Source of the DNA: Dactylellina haptotyla | Taxonomy: Eukaryota > Ascomycota > Orbiliomycetes > Orbiliales > Orbiliaceae | NCBI GenBank assembly: GCA_031310005.1 | Contig: CM062380.1 | Coordinates: 1,860,001-1,924,000 of the forward strand | Reading direction: 5' to 3' | Length of the DNA: 64,000 nt | Part shown: positions 11,999 through 23,521 of the stretch, piece by piece | Layout: each line of letters begins with the position of its first letter | Position numbering within the stretch: the first letter of the stretch is position 1 | Translations under genes and position numbers: made by a program | The notes under the pieces: model-generated | Seen by the model: only the letters and a program-made list of their open reading frames with translations | Told to the model about the DNA's origin: nothing | The model's database searches: none

Positions 11999-13742
11999 AT
12001 GAGAACTGTGCCGGCGATACTGCTGGGCTTGCAGTTGCTAGCCACGCACGCAAATCCAGTTAACAATGTAGCCCGGTCAGTGGATTTACTGACTTGGCTG
12101 GAAAATTCAGACTGGTCGAATCCGGGTATAGAAAAAGATCCTCAACAAGAAAAGAAAGCACTGGGGAGGGAGGAAGGAACCGACAAGAATCCTGCAAAAG
12201 AAAAAGTGGAAGAGAAGAAAGATAGAAAATTGGGAGAAGCTATAGACGCGGCGCTTTCTGGAAAGCCGCCGAGTCTTCCATCTGCACCTCAAAGTACCAA
12301 GGTACAGCCAAAGACAACATCTGAGGATAAAAGCAAAGTAAACACACCGGAATCAGGTGGTAAGAATTTGCCCGATAGTCATCGTATCCAGAAAAGAGGA
12401 TTGTTTAAGGACCTTTTCACTTGGGATAACATTTCGGGGGCAGCCAAATGGGCTTGGCCACATGTTCAGCCATATTTATCCCAATTCGTCAATAAACTCA
12501 CACAGTCGTCTTCGGCGGCGCTGGACACAAAAACCGAAATACAGACTCTCGCAAAATCATCGAAGTTTGTCGTTGGAAATGGCAACCCAACAGATCAGAA
12601 GAAGAAGAGAGACTTGGATGATACCGAGAAAATAGCGTCGGAGAGACTTCGAAAACGACAGGACTTCCAAGGCTTTCTCCAAATAACCGATCAAATGGGT
12701 CTCGACGAAGTAACGGAGCAGAAGCTAACAATCCTGTTCCAAACACAAACTATAATGAGCCATGTATCGGAAATCCTCTTGGAAGCGATTTTCTACACCA
12801 AATACATGGCTGACAGAGTTCCGGACTGTGCGAAGACTGAGTTTGCAGCTTGGGTTAATGCGACAGCACAAAACTCTTCTGGTGTTATCAACGTGCCAAC
12901 GAAAAATGCCAACGGTCAGGATTCAGTAGTACAAGTCAACCTCGATCAGCCTTCTGTCCCGAACCCTAATCAAAGTACGAGTAAAAAATTTAAGAGGGAC
13001 CAAGGGACTGATTCCTTTGGAGATGCCGCTCCATCGAATGTTATGCAGGCAACTCACCAACTATTTCTCGACTTTTATGATATGGCCGATAAGGTTGACC
13101 AAAAGATCAAATTGGCGAACCCGAACTGGCCTGGAATGAGCACTGATGCCGAGTTTGTATATCAAAGCTACTTGTTAAGTATGGTAGCTGATCGAATGAG
13201 AGATGTGCTTCAACGAAACATGACAGAAATAAACAAGGCTGTTCTTAATGAAGAAGTAGATCAGGTTGTTGGCGACATCAATTCGCTTGATGTTGGAACG
13301 GATATGATAAATATTGCAGCGGCAGATGATCCTAGCAATCCTTACGATCTTAATCCTTCAGCGGCGGGCACTATACTCAATCTTTACACTTCTAGAATTG
13401 TGAACTCGGTGATAGCAACAAGTACTACAACGACGACCACTTCCTCCGTCTCGACCACAACGACGTCAACCGTCTCAACTACGACTTCGACTTCTACTTC
13501 AACTACTACTTCAACATCAACTACATCTACTACTTCGACAACCTCAACCACTTCAACCACGTCTACTACTTCAACCACATCAACAACTTCAACCTCAACG
13601 ACTAGTAAGTTTCATAGTATCGGATCTCTGATATTTCTACACAAGACTAACAGTAAATCGAAAATTAGGTACCCGTACCCCTTCTACCATCGTCAGTGCT
13701 TCGACATCAACAATAGTTCTCCAAAGGAGAACGGTATCTTAA
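11999..13742 (+). CDS. secreted Thr-rich protein with several Kex2-type KR sites, unrecognised family
   Basis: Exons 11999-13604 and 13669-13742, split by a 64-nt intron (GTAAGT, branch GACTAAC, TTAG), give 559 aa. MRTVPAILLGLQLLATHANP is a clear signal peptide. The mature protein starts with a charged Lys/Glu-rich stretch (about 40-130), then has dibasic KR at about residues 132-133, 203-204, 219-220 and 332-333, each followed by a new segment: GLFKDLFTWDN..., DLDDTEK..., QDFQGFLQ... and DQGTD... . These are typical Kex2 sites. Residues 220-465 are helical in look, with N-glycosylation sequons. From about 470 on, the chain is nearly all Thr/Ser (ACT/ACN codon repeats, 13415-13604), a likely O-mannosylated stalk; the short second exon ends in a basic tail with no GPI or membrane signal. 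If the intron is kept, a different, hydrophobic C-terminus results. I do not recognise the family. Confidence 0.8.
13415..13604 (+). repeat. Thr/Ser codon repeat tract
   Basis: Imperfect repeats of ACT, ACC, TCA, ACG and ACTTCA units, coding a near-pure Thr/Ser run at the end of exon 1 of the secreted protein. The later part (about 13520-13595) is close to a 9-bp repeat coding T-S-T or S-T-T. Such tracts change length easily between strains. Confidence 0.8.
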
Positions 13743-15197
13743 TGGCCACTATGTCGAAACATTATATATACAGCGACGCGCTTGGAATCATGTATTACAT
13801 AATCATCTCTGATGCTTTTACTTTGATAACATTGCTCTTTTGTGTTGAGATCGTAGAATTTGGATACGATATATATCCATATTAGTACTAGTGCTTGGTC
13901 GGTTTGTCAGAGCACCCGTCGTATACCTGTTTATTATCTCCACATTTTTATGATAGAAGCTAGAAGCACCGATTGATCTTCCTAAAGACCCACTACTGTC
14001 CCGCGCTGGAAGCGATTTCGCAACGGCAGTGCCGACTTGTGTAACTCTTAGTATGCATATGCCTATGCAATCCACAGGTCAGAATTCCATTCGGTATCGA
14101 TATGCAGAAATCTGCCGTGTCACCGTTGGATTATTCAGCAGCCTCGGATATCTCCTACAACGCAGGTAGATGTTGTAATTTTTAGTTCCATTTCTTGCTA
14201 TAAGAAAATGGTGCGCCGATTACTAGGCCGTCGCAAACCACTCGCACATAATTCGCATGAACCTGTTTCCCCCTTGCCTGTGCCCTTTTCTGCCGATGGT
14301 CTCATCCGAACCGCAACAATTATTTCACAATCGCCAATAGACTAACTCATTCGGTTAGCCGGAAACTCGGCATACATGGTAGAGGGTTGAAGAGCTCTGT
14401 GGTAGGGCAAAAAATGAGTGGCTTGTCGCCAATCCTTCACGGCGAAAGCTTCAAAATGGCCTTGTAAAGTTCGAAACAACCTAAGATACGGGACACCATG
14501 GTTACAGCAGGAAACCCAGGAAGAGAGGTTCGTTAACTGAATCACTCAGACCCCCCGATGCCGTTAGCCGTACCCAAGCGCAAAAAAGAATACTGAAATG
14601 CGACCAAGAAATAAAAAATTTCCTTGTGAGCCATTGGCCTGTGCGGCAAACCAACAGAGGTTAAAGTGTCTTCGGATCTCATCCCCCATCGGCTTATACC
14701 CCCAAATACTCTCGGCTCCATAATATTAATATTTCACACCTTGACCAGTTACCATACCATACCACACACCCATTGGCAGCTCACTTTTGGGAATTCTCAG
14801 CTACCTTGAAATCTATTTAATTATACCTTCTTTCTTTTTTCAATTTCTCCAACTTGAACAGGCATTCTTGCACTTCGTCCTTTTACACTTTCTCTTCTGG
14901 GCGCTTCAACCGTGGGCTTGGGATTTTTAGCCGCCTTGGCCACGTTTTGGTACAAATTAAACCGGGTTTCTAAACAACACCAAAAGTTCCAGGGAGAGCG
15001 TTGAATATACAGTCGTTCTGACCAAAGTGATAAGAAGGAGTGGCTCCATATCTTATCTATTTGGTAAATTGATCGAGATCTGTTTGTTCCGTCTTGATTT
15101 TTCCGCTGTTGTTGAGAAAATCGTCTCACTGAGGAAGACTTTCTCCTAAGCTGCTTTGTTGTGTAGTGAACCAGTTTGAGTTTTTCCGAGGTAAAGG
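13743..15197. other. intergenic region upstream of the MFS transporter
   Basis: About 1.45 kb. Two minus-strand frames (14342-14545 and 14821-15267) lack features, and the second overlaps the start of the transporter gene. CACA/CATACC-like short repeats sit near 14751-14770. It should hold the transporter promoter. No RNA gene or mobile element recognised. Confidence 0.45.
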
Positions 15198-17429
15198 ATG
15201 TCTGGTTTGCCCACCGAGTGCGACTCAAAGGTAACGCTTCACGAAGGCGTTTTGAGTGACCAGGCACTAGAAAATGGTGGCCGTAACACGCATAGCGGAC
15301 ACTGTCACAACTTGTGCGCGGTCCCTGAACCTGAGGCAGACAGATTATATGTTATTGGTGAGCCTGTCGATCTTGATAGGATAGTTTCTCGAGAAACGGC
15401 CAGAACACATAGGTCGTGTCGAGATAACATCCAAAAGATAAAAACTGCGAATAAAGATGAAGAAGTTGATCCAGAAAAAGCTGCAGCTCTGCGTCTGAAA
15501 GAGAACATTCTTTCGAATAGTAGTGAAGGAAGCAATGGCGACGATGACGACGAGTTTCTAGTGGATTGGGATGGGCCTGATGATCCTAATAATCCTATGA
15601 ATTGGTCGAAGCCTTATAGATTCTTCTGTTTGGTAACTGTGGCGACACAGACTTTATGTGTGTAAGTTTGAACTTTTGAATCTCGTAGCTGATAGATATG
15701 TGGAAATATATGGCTATAGCTAACGATATGCAACCAGGGTCTTCTGGTCCTCTTCGTATGTTTCTGGCGCTCCAGGAATGATGAAGGAATTTGGGATTCA
15801 GAACAAGACAATCGTGGTACTGGGTATCACTACGTATCTGCTCGGACTGGCCTTTGCACCTCTTGTTCTTGCACCCTTATCGGAGTAAGTTTCGTTGGTC
15901 TATGTCCTCATAATATATTATCAATCGCTAACGACACTATTGAAAATTTCAGAATGTACGGCCGTCGCAGAGTGAGTAGCGAATTTCGTGGGTTACCAAT
16001 TTAATAACGCTGAAACTAACAGCAGCAATAGGTGTATCGGATATGTCTCTTTCTTTTCATCATTCTGATAATCCCAACTTGTGTAGCGAAAAATATTACT
16101 ACCGTAATTACGGTTCGATTTTTTGCAGCATGCATGGGTGCAGTGACACTTTCCAACGCACCAGGCACTCTCGCGGATATCTTCAAACCGGAGGATCGTG
16201 CAACGGCATTTGCTATTTTCGCAATCGCTCCTATGAATGGCCTTGGTTTTGGTCCCTTGTTTGGCGGAATTCTGTACCGTGAGTTAGGGGGTTCCATCTT
16301 GTTACGGGATTATAGCATAATTATTAATATACCTATTTTCTTGTAGAATATCTGGGCTGGCGTTCTCTGAATTACGCAGTCCTTATATTTGCTGGTGTGG
16401 TCTGGTCGATTGGCTTCTTCGTCCAGGAAACCTACGCGCCACACCTACTCCGTCAAAAGGCTCTCAAGAAACGCTTGGAGACGGGCGAAAGCCGCTACCA
16501 TTCCCGCTACGACTTTACTCTCACTTTCTGGTCCTTACTCTGGACTAATTTGACCCGGCCGCTAAATATGTTGTTTACCGAAGCAATCTGTGCTTGCTGG
16601 GCCGTATACGTGGCAGTTATCTACTCGATCTTGTATATGAGTTTCGTCGCTTATCCTATCGTATTTGCGGAGTTGAGAGGATGGAAACCGATTTACAGCG
16701 GATTGGCATTTCTGGGAATCGTCGTTGGGACATTCATTGGTATCAGTCTGGACCCAGTGGTTCGATGGGGTTATAATCGACATAAAGTTGACCCTGAGAC
16801 TGGAAAGTATGTTGCGCCCACTCACTGCCAACGACGTTGTTGGATGCTAAATTATAATTCGTTGATGTATAGGATTCCACCCGAAGCCTTGATTTGGAGC
16901 GTCTGTATTGCAGCATTTTTGTCTCCCATCGGGCTTTACATTTTTGCCTGGACTTCAGATCCCCGGATAGTGAAACCCTGGATTTGGAGCATCCTAGCTG
17001 GTGTCCCGTTTGGTACGGGGAACTGCTTAATTTTCATTCACGGCTCGAACTACATGGTAAGAGTGTCGGTTTCTAGTGCATCAAGTGAACGAACGTTAAT
17101 ACCCGTGGACCACAGCTCAATTCGTATTCTATTTATGCTGCTAGTGCCGGTGCCGGAAACACAGTTGCAAGAAGGTATTTTGTCCACTCATAGTATTTCT
17201 GTGATACGTACAAAATAACTAATTGGGCTATAGCATTCTCGGTGGTATCCTCCCTCTCTTCGCCCCTAAAATGTATTCGGCCCTTGGACCACCGGTTGCG
17301 GGAACAGTTCTGGCTGTACTAGCTACGGTCCTGATTCCTATTCCGTTCGTGTTCTACAAATGGGGCAAACAAATTAGAATGAGATCGCCATTGCTGATGG
17401 CTCTAGCGAAAGAGCATCATTACGAATAA
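15198..17429 (+). CDS. MFS multidrug-type exporter, DHA1 family
   Basis: Eight exons with introns at 15662-15737, 15885-15952, 15972-16031, 16279-16346, 16807-16872, 17057-17115 and 17175-17233, all in phase, including one exon of only 19 nt (15953-15971), give 591 aa. A soluble N-terminus of about 140 residues contains the family motif WDGPDDPNNPMNW just before TM1. MFS motif A appears as PLSEMYGRRRVY between TM2 and TM3, and TM12 ends in VFYKWGKQIR. Twelve hydrophobic segments are expected; the DHA1 motif near TM5 (APMNGLGFGPLFGG) is visible. The family exports drugs, toxins or polyamines by proton antiport across the plasma membrane. Substrate cannot be read from sequence. No biosynthetic genes lie beside it, so it is more likely a general efflux pump than part of a metabolite cluster. 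Confidence 0.9.
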
Positions 17430-17882
17430 GTTGAATAGTTAATAGGTAAGTTGGTAGTGTATACAAATTTGGTAACTCGATTGTTTGTGTGAACGAAGAT
17501 ACCCCTCGTGATTGTGATAGAATGGCAGACTTAATAAATATACCTAGCATAGAGCTTCTTTTAATTACTTGTATTTATGCTCATCAGAAAATATAGGCAC
17601 AAATTCCACCCTAGTAATAGTAATTCCATTTTCTGCAATACTATAGTTTCCTATGAATAGGCGTACAGGTAATATGCTTAAAGAACTCGCCGTGCAGTAA
17701 CAAAGAAGAGGACGAGCGGCTATAACAGTTAATAATGCGCGCCCAAAGAAAACAAAATAAGCTTTTTAGCGAAAAAAGAGAAGTGACCCACAACTTGCAT
17801 CGATCCGAACACCGGGTAACATAAGGCAGAAAAAGGAAATGCACGGATATAACGGCATGTCAAAAGAAAAATCACCTAGCAC
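17430..17882. other. convergent intergenic region
   Basis: About 450 A/T-rich bases between the 3' ends of two convergent genes. It should contain both polyadenylation regions (TTAATAAATA near 17530 on the plus strand). Nothing else recognised. Confidence 0.4.
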
Positions 17883-19316
17883 TTATCTCCCGTTATCTGT
17901 GGTATCATAGACGTCCTTCGCAAACTCGATCAAAAGTAAGCCAGAAGGCACTAGCGTAGCCACATCTTCCACACCACCCATGGTGCAGGCTTCGAAATAT
18001 GTTTTTTTGAGATTATAATCTCTGTCTAAGGTCCTTAGCCAGCCTTTCTTATCACCGCTCGCAAATTTGAACAATTCCAAGTAACTCCCATCAGAAAATG
18101 TTTTTAGCTGCCAGTTATCCAGTTTTTTCGACTCCAGCGCTGGTGAGAGATTTGGGAAAGCTAGACCAGGTGCTTCTTGCCAAGAACCACCAATGTATTC
18201 TGGAAGGATATTAGCAGTGTCATTGATGCTATGCCAATTCACCGTGTATTGGCGAGATTGCAGGAAGTAGTTGATTGTGACGTTATCGATGCCGCCTTCG
18301 AGCTTGTGGAGGATAAAGTTGTTTTGGAAAGTTTCAGGGTCATATATGACATTGAAAGCAAGGCGGCCCGAAGACGTGCTGTTCGATATGGTAACAGTGT
18401 TGTAGAGCCCGGTGTGGTTACCACGAACTGTAGCGTGGTCTAAAACATCGAATTGTATCCGTGTTGGATAGCCTAAATTCTCGCAGGTAGGAATCGGCTT
18501 TTGGGGAAGGACCTCCATAGGAACATGTTTTCGGATTGCCGCCATAATTATCAACATGATGACAGGAAGGCAGCCAAAGATAGATGCTCGGGCAATCCAC
18601 TTTTTATCGCCACGGGAAGCCGACGAGAAAGATGGCCCGGCATAATTTGGACTGCGAAAAACGAGCTTGCAGATGAATGCCATGTTGGTAAGGAAAAGGA
18701 AGACTCCGGCGAATATTTCCATGCCCTTGTTGAGATCATTGCCTCCAGAAGCAAAGTAAGCTTTGAAGCGATAATACGGGCCATAGCTATAACACAAGTC
18801 GGCTATAAGCCAAGCGAGATAGGTAAAGTTGAGGATGATAATTGGTAGGAGACAGAGGAAAGGTGGCGTCGCAAGTTCGAATTTTATCTCCGGATCAGGG
18901 TAGACCCGAGCAGTGCCTTCATCGGCTGAGTTATCAAATTGATAGCGTCTTGTAGGGGGGAGGGTTTCAAGAGCAGGTAGACGGGATTCTTCGTCTCTGA
19001 AGCGGTAATAGTGGGTAGGAGGAAGCTCTTCAAGTGGAGGAATGCGACAGAGCTCTGTCTCCACCCGACGACAGTGCGGACACATTGATAATTTCTGTTG
19101 TTTAAGTTCGAGTTTGGGCTCCGAAGAGGTCTTCAGGGAAAAGTCTGAATTTGGAGATAGGTCGTCCTTTTGCGTTGGGCCGTTGTCGCCGATATCAATC
19201 TCGCGGATGTCCAATTGTTGCTTCTCATCTATCATTTCTTGTGCGCCATCCACTTTCGACTCCACCTCGGATAATTCCCGGAACGGAGGAGGAGAGCCTT
19301 CCTCGTTCGGCTCCAT
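17883..19316 (-). CDS. three-TM membrane glycoprotein, unrecognised
   Basis: A single uninterrupted frame of 477 aa starting at ATG 19316 (MEPNEEGSPPPFRELSEVES...). Residues 1-150 are acidic and hydrophilic and include a CPHCRR motif near residue 80 and two copies of a PTxxYxF-like motif (PTHYYRFRDE, PTRRYQFDN) about 20 residues apart. Three hydrophobic segments follow: FLCLLPIIILNFTYLAWLIA (about 153-172), FAGVFLFLTNMAFICKLVF (about 205-223) and FGCLPVIMLIIMAAI (about 249-263). The C-terminal 210 residues are soluble with at least five N-glycosylation sequons (NHT, NST, NVT, NDT), so they probably face the lumen or outside. Absence of introns is unusual here. No family recognised. It is convergent with the MFS gene. 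Confidence 0.75.
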   Translation of the reverse strand: MEPNEEGSPPPFRELSEVESKVDGAQEMIDEKQQLDIREIDIGDNGPTQKDDLSPNSDFSLKTSSEPKLELKQQKLSMCPHCRRVETELCRIPPLEELPPTHYYRFRDEESRLPALETLPPTRRYQFDNSADEGTARVYPDPEIKFELATPPFLCLLPIIILNFTYLAWLIADLCYSYGPYYRFKAYFASGGNDLNKGMEIFAGVFLFLTNMAFICKLVFRSPNYAGPSFSSASRGDKKWIARASIFGCLPVIMLIIMAAIRKHVPMEVLPQKPIPTCENLGYPTRIQFDVLDHATVRGNHTGLYNTVTISNSTSSGRLAFNVIYDPETFQNNFILHKLEGGIDNVTINYFLQSRQYTVNWHSINDTANILPEYIGGSWQEAPGLAFPNLSPALESKKLDNWQLKTFSDGSYLELFKFASGDKKGWLRTLDRDYNLKKTYFEACTMGGVEDVATLVPSGLLLIEFAKDVYDTTDNGR

Positions 19317-19840
19317 CTCTTCAGGTCCTCTTCAGCTGTCTTTTGGCCAATTGTTTTCAATCCGTCTACGTCGTGAGAGCCGAGTTACCTAGGAAGCCGT
19401 AGAGGAATACTAGTTGCTGCCTGCGAGCTGGTGATGGAGAGACTGGAGGCTAGAGGCTGCCCGGTACCGTCGACGGTGGAGGCTATAACACCTCAATTTT
19501 CTATTATGGCTTATTATCGCATTTGTCTATCTCGTCTCGATCGACGGAATCCGATCATGATCTGATCACATACGGCCGTAGCCGATACTCGTCGCTCAAA
19601 ATCATATTTAGGTACCACGTGGTTCTACAAACAGTTGCTTCACGACCGAGAACGTTAGTTCGTAATTTTATACAAGCTCTTCTGCCCAGTAATAAGTTTG
19701 AGAGTGAAATTAGAGGATGGGAAGCAGACCTGGCGAAACTAAAAATAGGAAAAATATACAAAACTGTGTTGATTGAGGTCAAAATACAACAGGCCCCCCA
19801 AATACCTTCGCTACCTTCTACCACTATGACAGGTACCAAA
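19317..19840. other. intergenic region upstream of the three-TM gene
   Basis: About 520 bases holding the promoter of the three-TM gene and the 3' end of the Hsp70-like gene, both on the minus strand. A 126-codon plus-strand frame (19523-19903) overlaps the last exon of the Hsp70-like gene and has no recognisable content. Confidence 0.4.
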
Positions 19841-22117
19841 CTAGCCTCTTTCCGACCAGGCGATCTTGAGCAAATCAGATCTCAACTTGTCTTTAAACCA
19901 TAACGCAAATTCGATATCCGTCAACCCAATCTTAACCACAATATCAAAGTCGCACCTGTAGAACTTCTTGCGCTTCAGGAAAGTTGAATCTGGCGATTTT
20001 TGTTTATCAAATATATCCAGTGGCAAGCCAGTCATATCCGATTTTAGGGTGCATATTTCTTTGACGTCTGGTTTTCAAGATTTGCAAAACATTTTTAATA
20101 TGCGACTATGCTAAAGAAATGTATCGAACGGGTTACAAACACGTACCTTCGGTCATTCTACTTGGCGGATTGTCTAAGTTGCACATGACAATAGAGTCTG
20201 CCCATATTTCTGGAGACTTTTTAAAGTTCCGACTGAAGTTCTCTTTAATTTCCGCCATCTTCTTGCCCGTGATTTTATCGCCCTAGATTTCATTACCCCT
20301 CTTTTTAGCGCTAGTTATGGGAATAAGAAGAAATTCTCTAGAACCTAACCTACCTTCTTGATCATCCACGACACTTGATTCAGTGCCATGACTTTTTTGG
20401 TGTGCGGATTCATGTATTGGTCATCAAGTTTTTTATCGTTCCTTCGGTTATCCCATGGCTTGTTGCATCGAACTCCATAACTGGCTGGACAAAGCTTAAC
20501 CGCAATTTGCTCGTCAAAACCAAGCAGGCTCTGTTGGTGGGTCTCAATCGCTCCTCTTATGACGGCGTACTCTCTGTTTCACAGTTAGAAAGGCGTTGTA
20601 ATATATGCATCTGGATATATCCGCAAGTTGTAATTGCCTACTCACGCGAACATCGGCTGGATCACCTCGATGGTGCTCGACATTTCTGTGGCGTACTCTT
20701 TCACCTTGCTATGAAGGTACTTAGATGATCCGAGCCCACCGACCAAAAATATCGACTAGGAGGGTGTTAATGTTTTCAACTCGGATGGCGGGTATGGAGT
20801 ATAGAAATACGTACTTTGATTAAAAAACCTTCTGCAAGACACCTCCTAACGTGTCTATCGAGGCAGGTAATAGTCCCGCTCACGGATTCTTCAAATAGCT
20901 CACACATTTTCGAACTGGACTCATTCTTAGTTAACTTATAATAAGCGACTCTAGAATTTCTATCTCACCGAGGAAACTTCAGAATCCCATTCTCAATTTT
21001 CGGGCCGGTCAAGTTGGGCGGCGAAACACTTAAGGTAATGTATTCAACATTAGGGCTATTGTTGAAAACCTCTTTCCGATTGGTAAAGGACTGGCACATC
21101 AGGTGAAGATGTGCCAGTCCCTCTGCCTTTTGGAAAAAAGGGCGCCAGTGTTCATCGATGCATTCTCGGTACAAGAAATTCTTGAAGTTCCTGTCGATAA
21201 TTACTGATCCGCAAGGTGCGCCTTGAAGTTATTGAGAGATTCGGTCAGTCGCAAATTTAACACAAAGTGACAAAAATATTTCCTCACCATTCACAATATC
21301 AACTTGTTCAATCTTTACTTTTGGGTAAAGGTCCGTCACCTTGTAGGAAGCGATATCCTATTGCACAGTTAGATCTTCGAAATGTCTGTCAACACCCACC
21401 CTTTATTGCTATTGTCACTTACGACTGTTCCTCCACCAGCGTCGCATAACACAATACACTGGCCCGCAGGCATCAGTGGCTTCATACCATGATTGATGGT
21501 ATATAGAATAGCAGCTTCGGGCTCCCTAAGCGAGACCGACATGGTATGTTTACCGAAACCCGTGGAATTCACAATCGATTTGAATCTCTCGACTTCCAAG
21601 ACCTCAAACTGCGCTGGTACCGTAAAGAGTACATTGTAAGTAATATTCTCAGGACTGAGACCTTGATCGATAAAAGTGCTAAGCATGTGCTCATAAAGCA
21701 ATTGGACATAGTCCTTCACAACTTCTGCGACCGACTTCCCAAGCCTGACCCACGTCTGCCATGGTTCCGGCTCTACGCCCTCGTCCTCTTCCTCGTCCCA
21801 GCACATCTTAAACATAGAACAGCGTTGGCCTGCCGGTGCAGACTCCGCTGCAAATCCGAACGCTTTCGGGACCCATTTTTGGCGTGTGTCAAGCTCGTAA
21901 CTTATGATTGTCGGGACTTTGTTAAACTGGCCTCTGGCTCCGGGCCAGTTGTTGAGGTGTCCGAGCATTTCATTTCGCCCAACTTGCATATAAGTCAACC
22001 CTAAGAGATAACCAATGGTTAGTACACGTTTCTGGTTCGAGAGGGAGAAGAAAGGCGTTCGCTACCAGAAAAGGTTGTTCCGAAATCTATGGCAACCGCA
22101 AGAACTGGTTTACTCAT
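19841..22117 (-). CDS. divergent Hsp70-like ATPase (fungal Hsp70/HSPA12-like family)
   Basis: Nine exons with in-phase introns at 22001-22065, 21358-21422, 21222-21287, 20915-20968, 20756-20814, 20574-20645, 20283-20353 and 20068-20146 give 581 aa. The actin/Hsp70 fold motifs are present: phosphate-1 loop AIDFGTTFSG (about residues 9-18), phosphate-2 LCDAGGGTVD (about 202-211) and the adenosine motif FLVGGLGSSKYL (about 354-365). The segment FTVPAQFEVLEVERFKSI and REPEAAILYTI match the Hsp70 core. The last 170 residues do not look like the peptide-binding domain of canonical Hsp70, which places it with the HSPA12-like group, expanded in filamentous fungi; function of these is mostly unknown. 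For the fourth intron I use the acceptor TCCAG at 20915 because the earlier AG choices break the frame. Probably cytosolic. Confidence 0.88.
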
Positions 22118-23521
22118 GGTGACGTAGAAAATATCCTTTTAAATGATCAGTCACTCTTAATTTAGCAAAATTTCGACCTGTCTGTTCGTGTCGTTTGTGA
22201 CAGTTACTAAGGCACAGCGATAAAAAGGGAACCTGGATAATGCGGCTTAAAAAAAAAGATTAAATAGGAAGGAAGTTCCCCCAAGCACGAGAGCGATCAA
22301 GGGGGTCAATCAATTTTTTTCATTCATCATGGTGGTGACAAATCAGCTCGGTCTGATAACCCTCTTATATCGATAGATCTAAGTACCCCGCTCGAACACT
22401 ACTATCATCCATATCATAGGCGCTGTCTCAGCTTCGAGCTGAGTAAATGTCCAAACTTGAGGCAAATCTAAGCCTCGACCACCTGGAATATCTACGGCTG
22501 TAATTGTGCAACATCCAACATATTAACACAAACCAGGACCACCCGGTTAGTTGTGCGCCTGTTCCCAGCCTCAAACATGTACCAAGAACATTGACTTCTC
22601 CACTTTCTGTTTTCGGGCAAAGTTTGGTCCCCAATTGACCAGTGCCTTTAGCCTGGTACCTGGGTATGCTTGTTTTTCAATCTCGCTCGTCTGAGAACTG
22701 GCGGCACAGCGACGGGCCGTGTCCTCGGCACCTTCACTTTTTGGGTAATTTTCTGTTGGCAATCACCTGCAGACGCGGCACAGCACCAATCACATCGCGC
22801 CTTGTGCCACACTGTTACACCAAATAACGGAGCCTCGTCCTTCTTGATAACAAAATTTTCAAAAAAGGTGAATAAAATTCCCAGTCGAGCCCAGACCGCA
22901 TGTGATAGACGTGCATATATGCATGCATCGTATCCATCGGACCTTGGATTGGATTCCTGTGATAAGTGTTTGAAGAATCATAAATCAGAACCCACCCCAC
23001 TTCATGTATGGCGTATTCTAGCTCTCTCCTTGGGGATATCGTAGGATGTATTCCGTCAGGTTTGGCGCACACTGGAGGCGCGAGGGAGGAGTTCATTCGC
23101 GGAGGCTCATCTGATAAGTGGCAATTAATTGCTTATGATTGCCATGGTCATGTCAGCTCGACCGAAAGGATTCTAGATTGCTGCGGCGGGTGTAGAGATG
23201 TGAACCTGGTGCGGAGATTGTATCCGACTGCCGTTCTTTGCTGTAGCGTGGAAAGGTTGAGGCCGAGGACTTCCTTCTCTCCATGAAGTCGGTTTCCTGG
23301 CCGAAATAAAAAATTTTATGACCACACTGGCTCACTCATATTTTTGCTTTTAAAGTTGAAATATTGATAGATATATAAAGCATCAGGCAATTTTTGGAAA
23401 CCGGCACGGTTTACGATCCATCCAATCCGCTCTTTGGGCAGGTTGAGTAGCAAATAGATATCTGATTGCCAAAATCCACTGAAACCGTGCAAACTCCATT
23501 CATCTATTCACTGATATTCTG
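22118..23521. other. divergent intergenic region
   Basis: About 1.4 kb between the Hsp70-like gene (minus) and the S/T-rich membrane protein gene (plus). A TATA-like element is listed separately. Short frames at 22670-23044 and 23008-23286 overlap and show no features. No mobile element or RNA gene recognised. Confidence 0.45.
23371..23379 (+). promoter_or_regulatory. TATA-box-like element
   Basis: ATATATAAAG, about 140 bases upstream of ATG 23522, fits a TATA box in both sequence and distance. No mapping of the transcript start is possible here. Confidence 0.35.

Noticed and set aside
15198-17429. possible secondary-metabolite cluster around the MFS exporter
   Set aside because: Neither this nor the second MFS gene has a synthase, oxidase or pathway regulator nearby.
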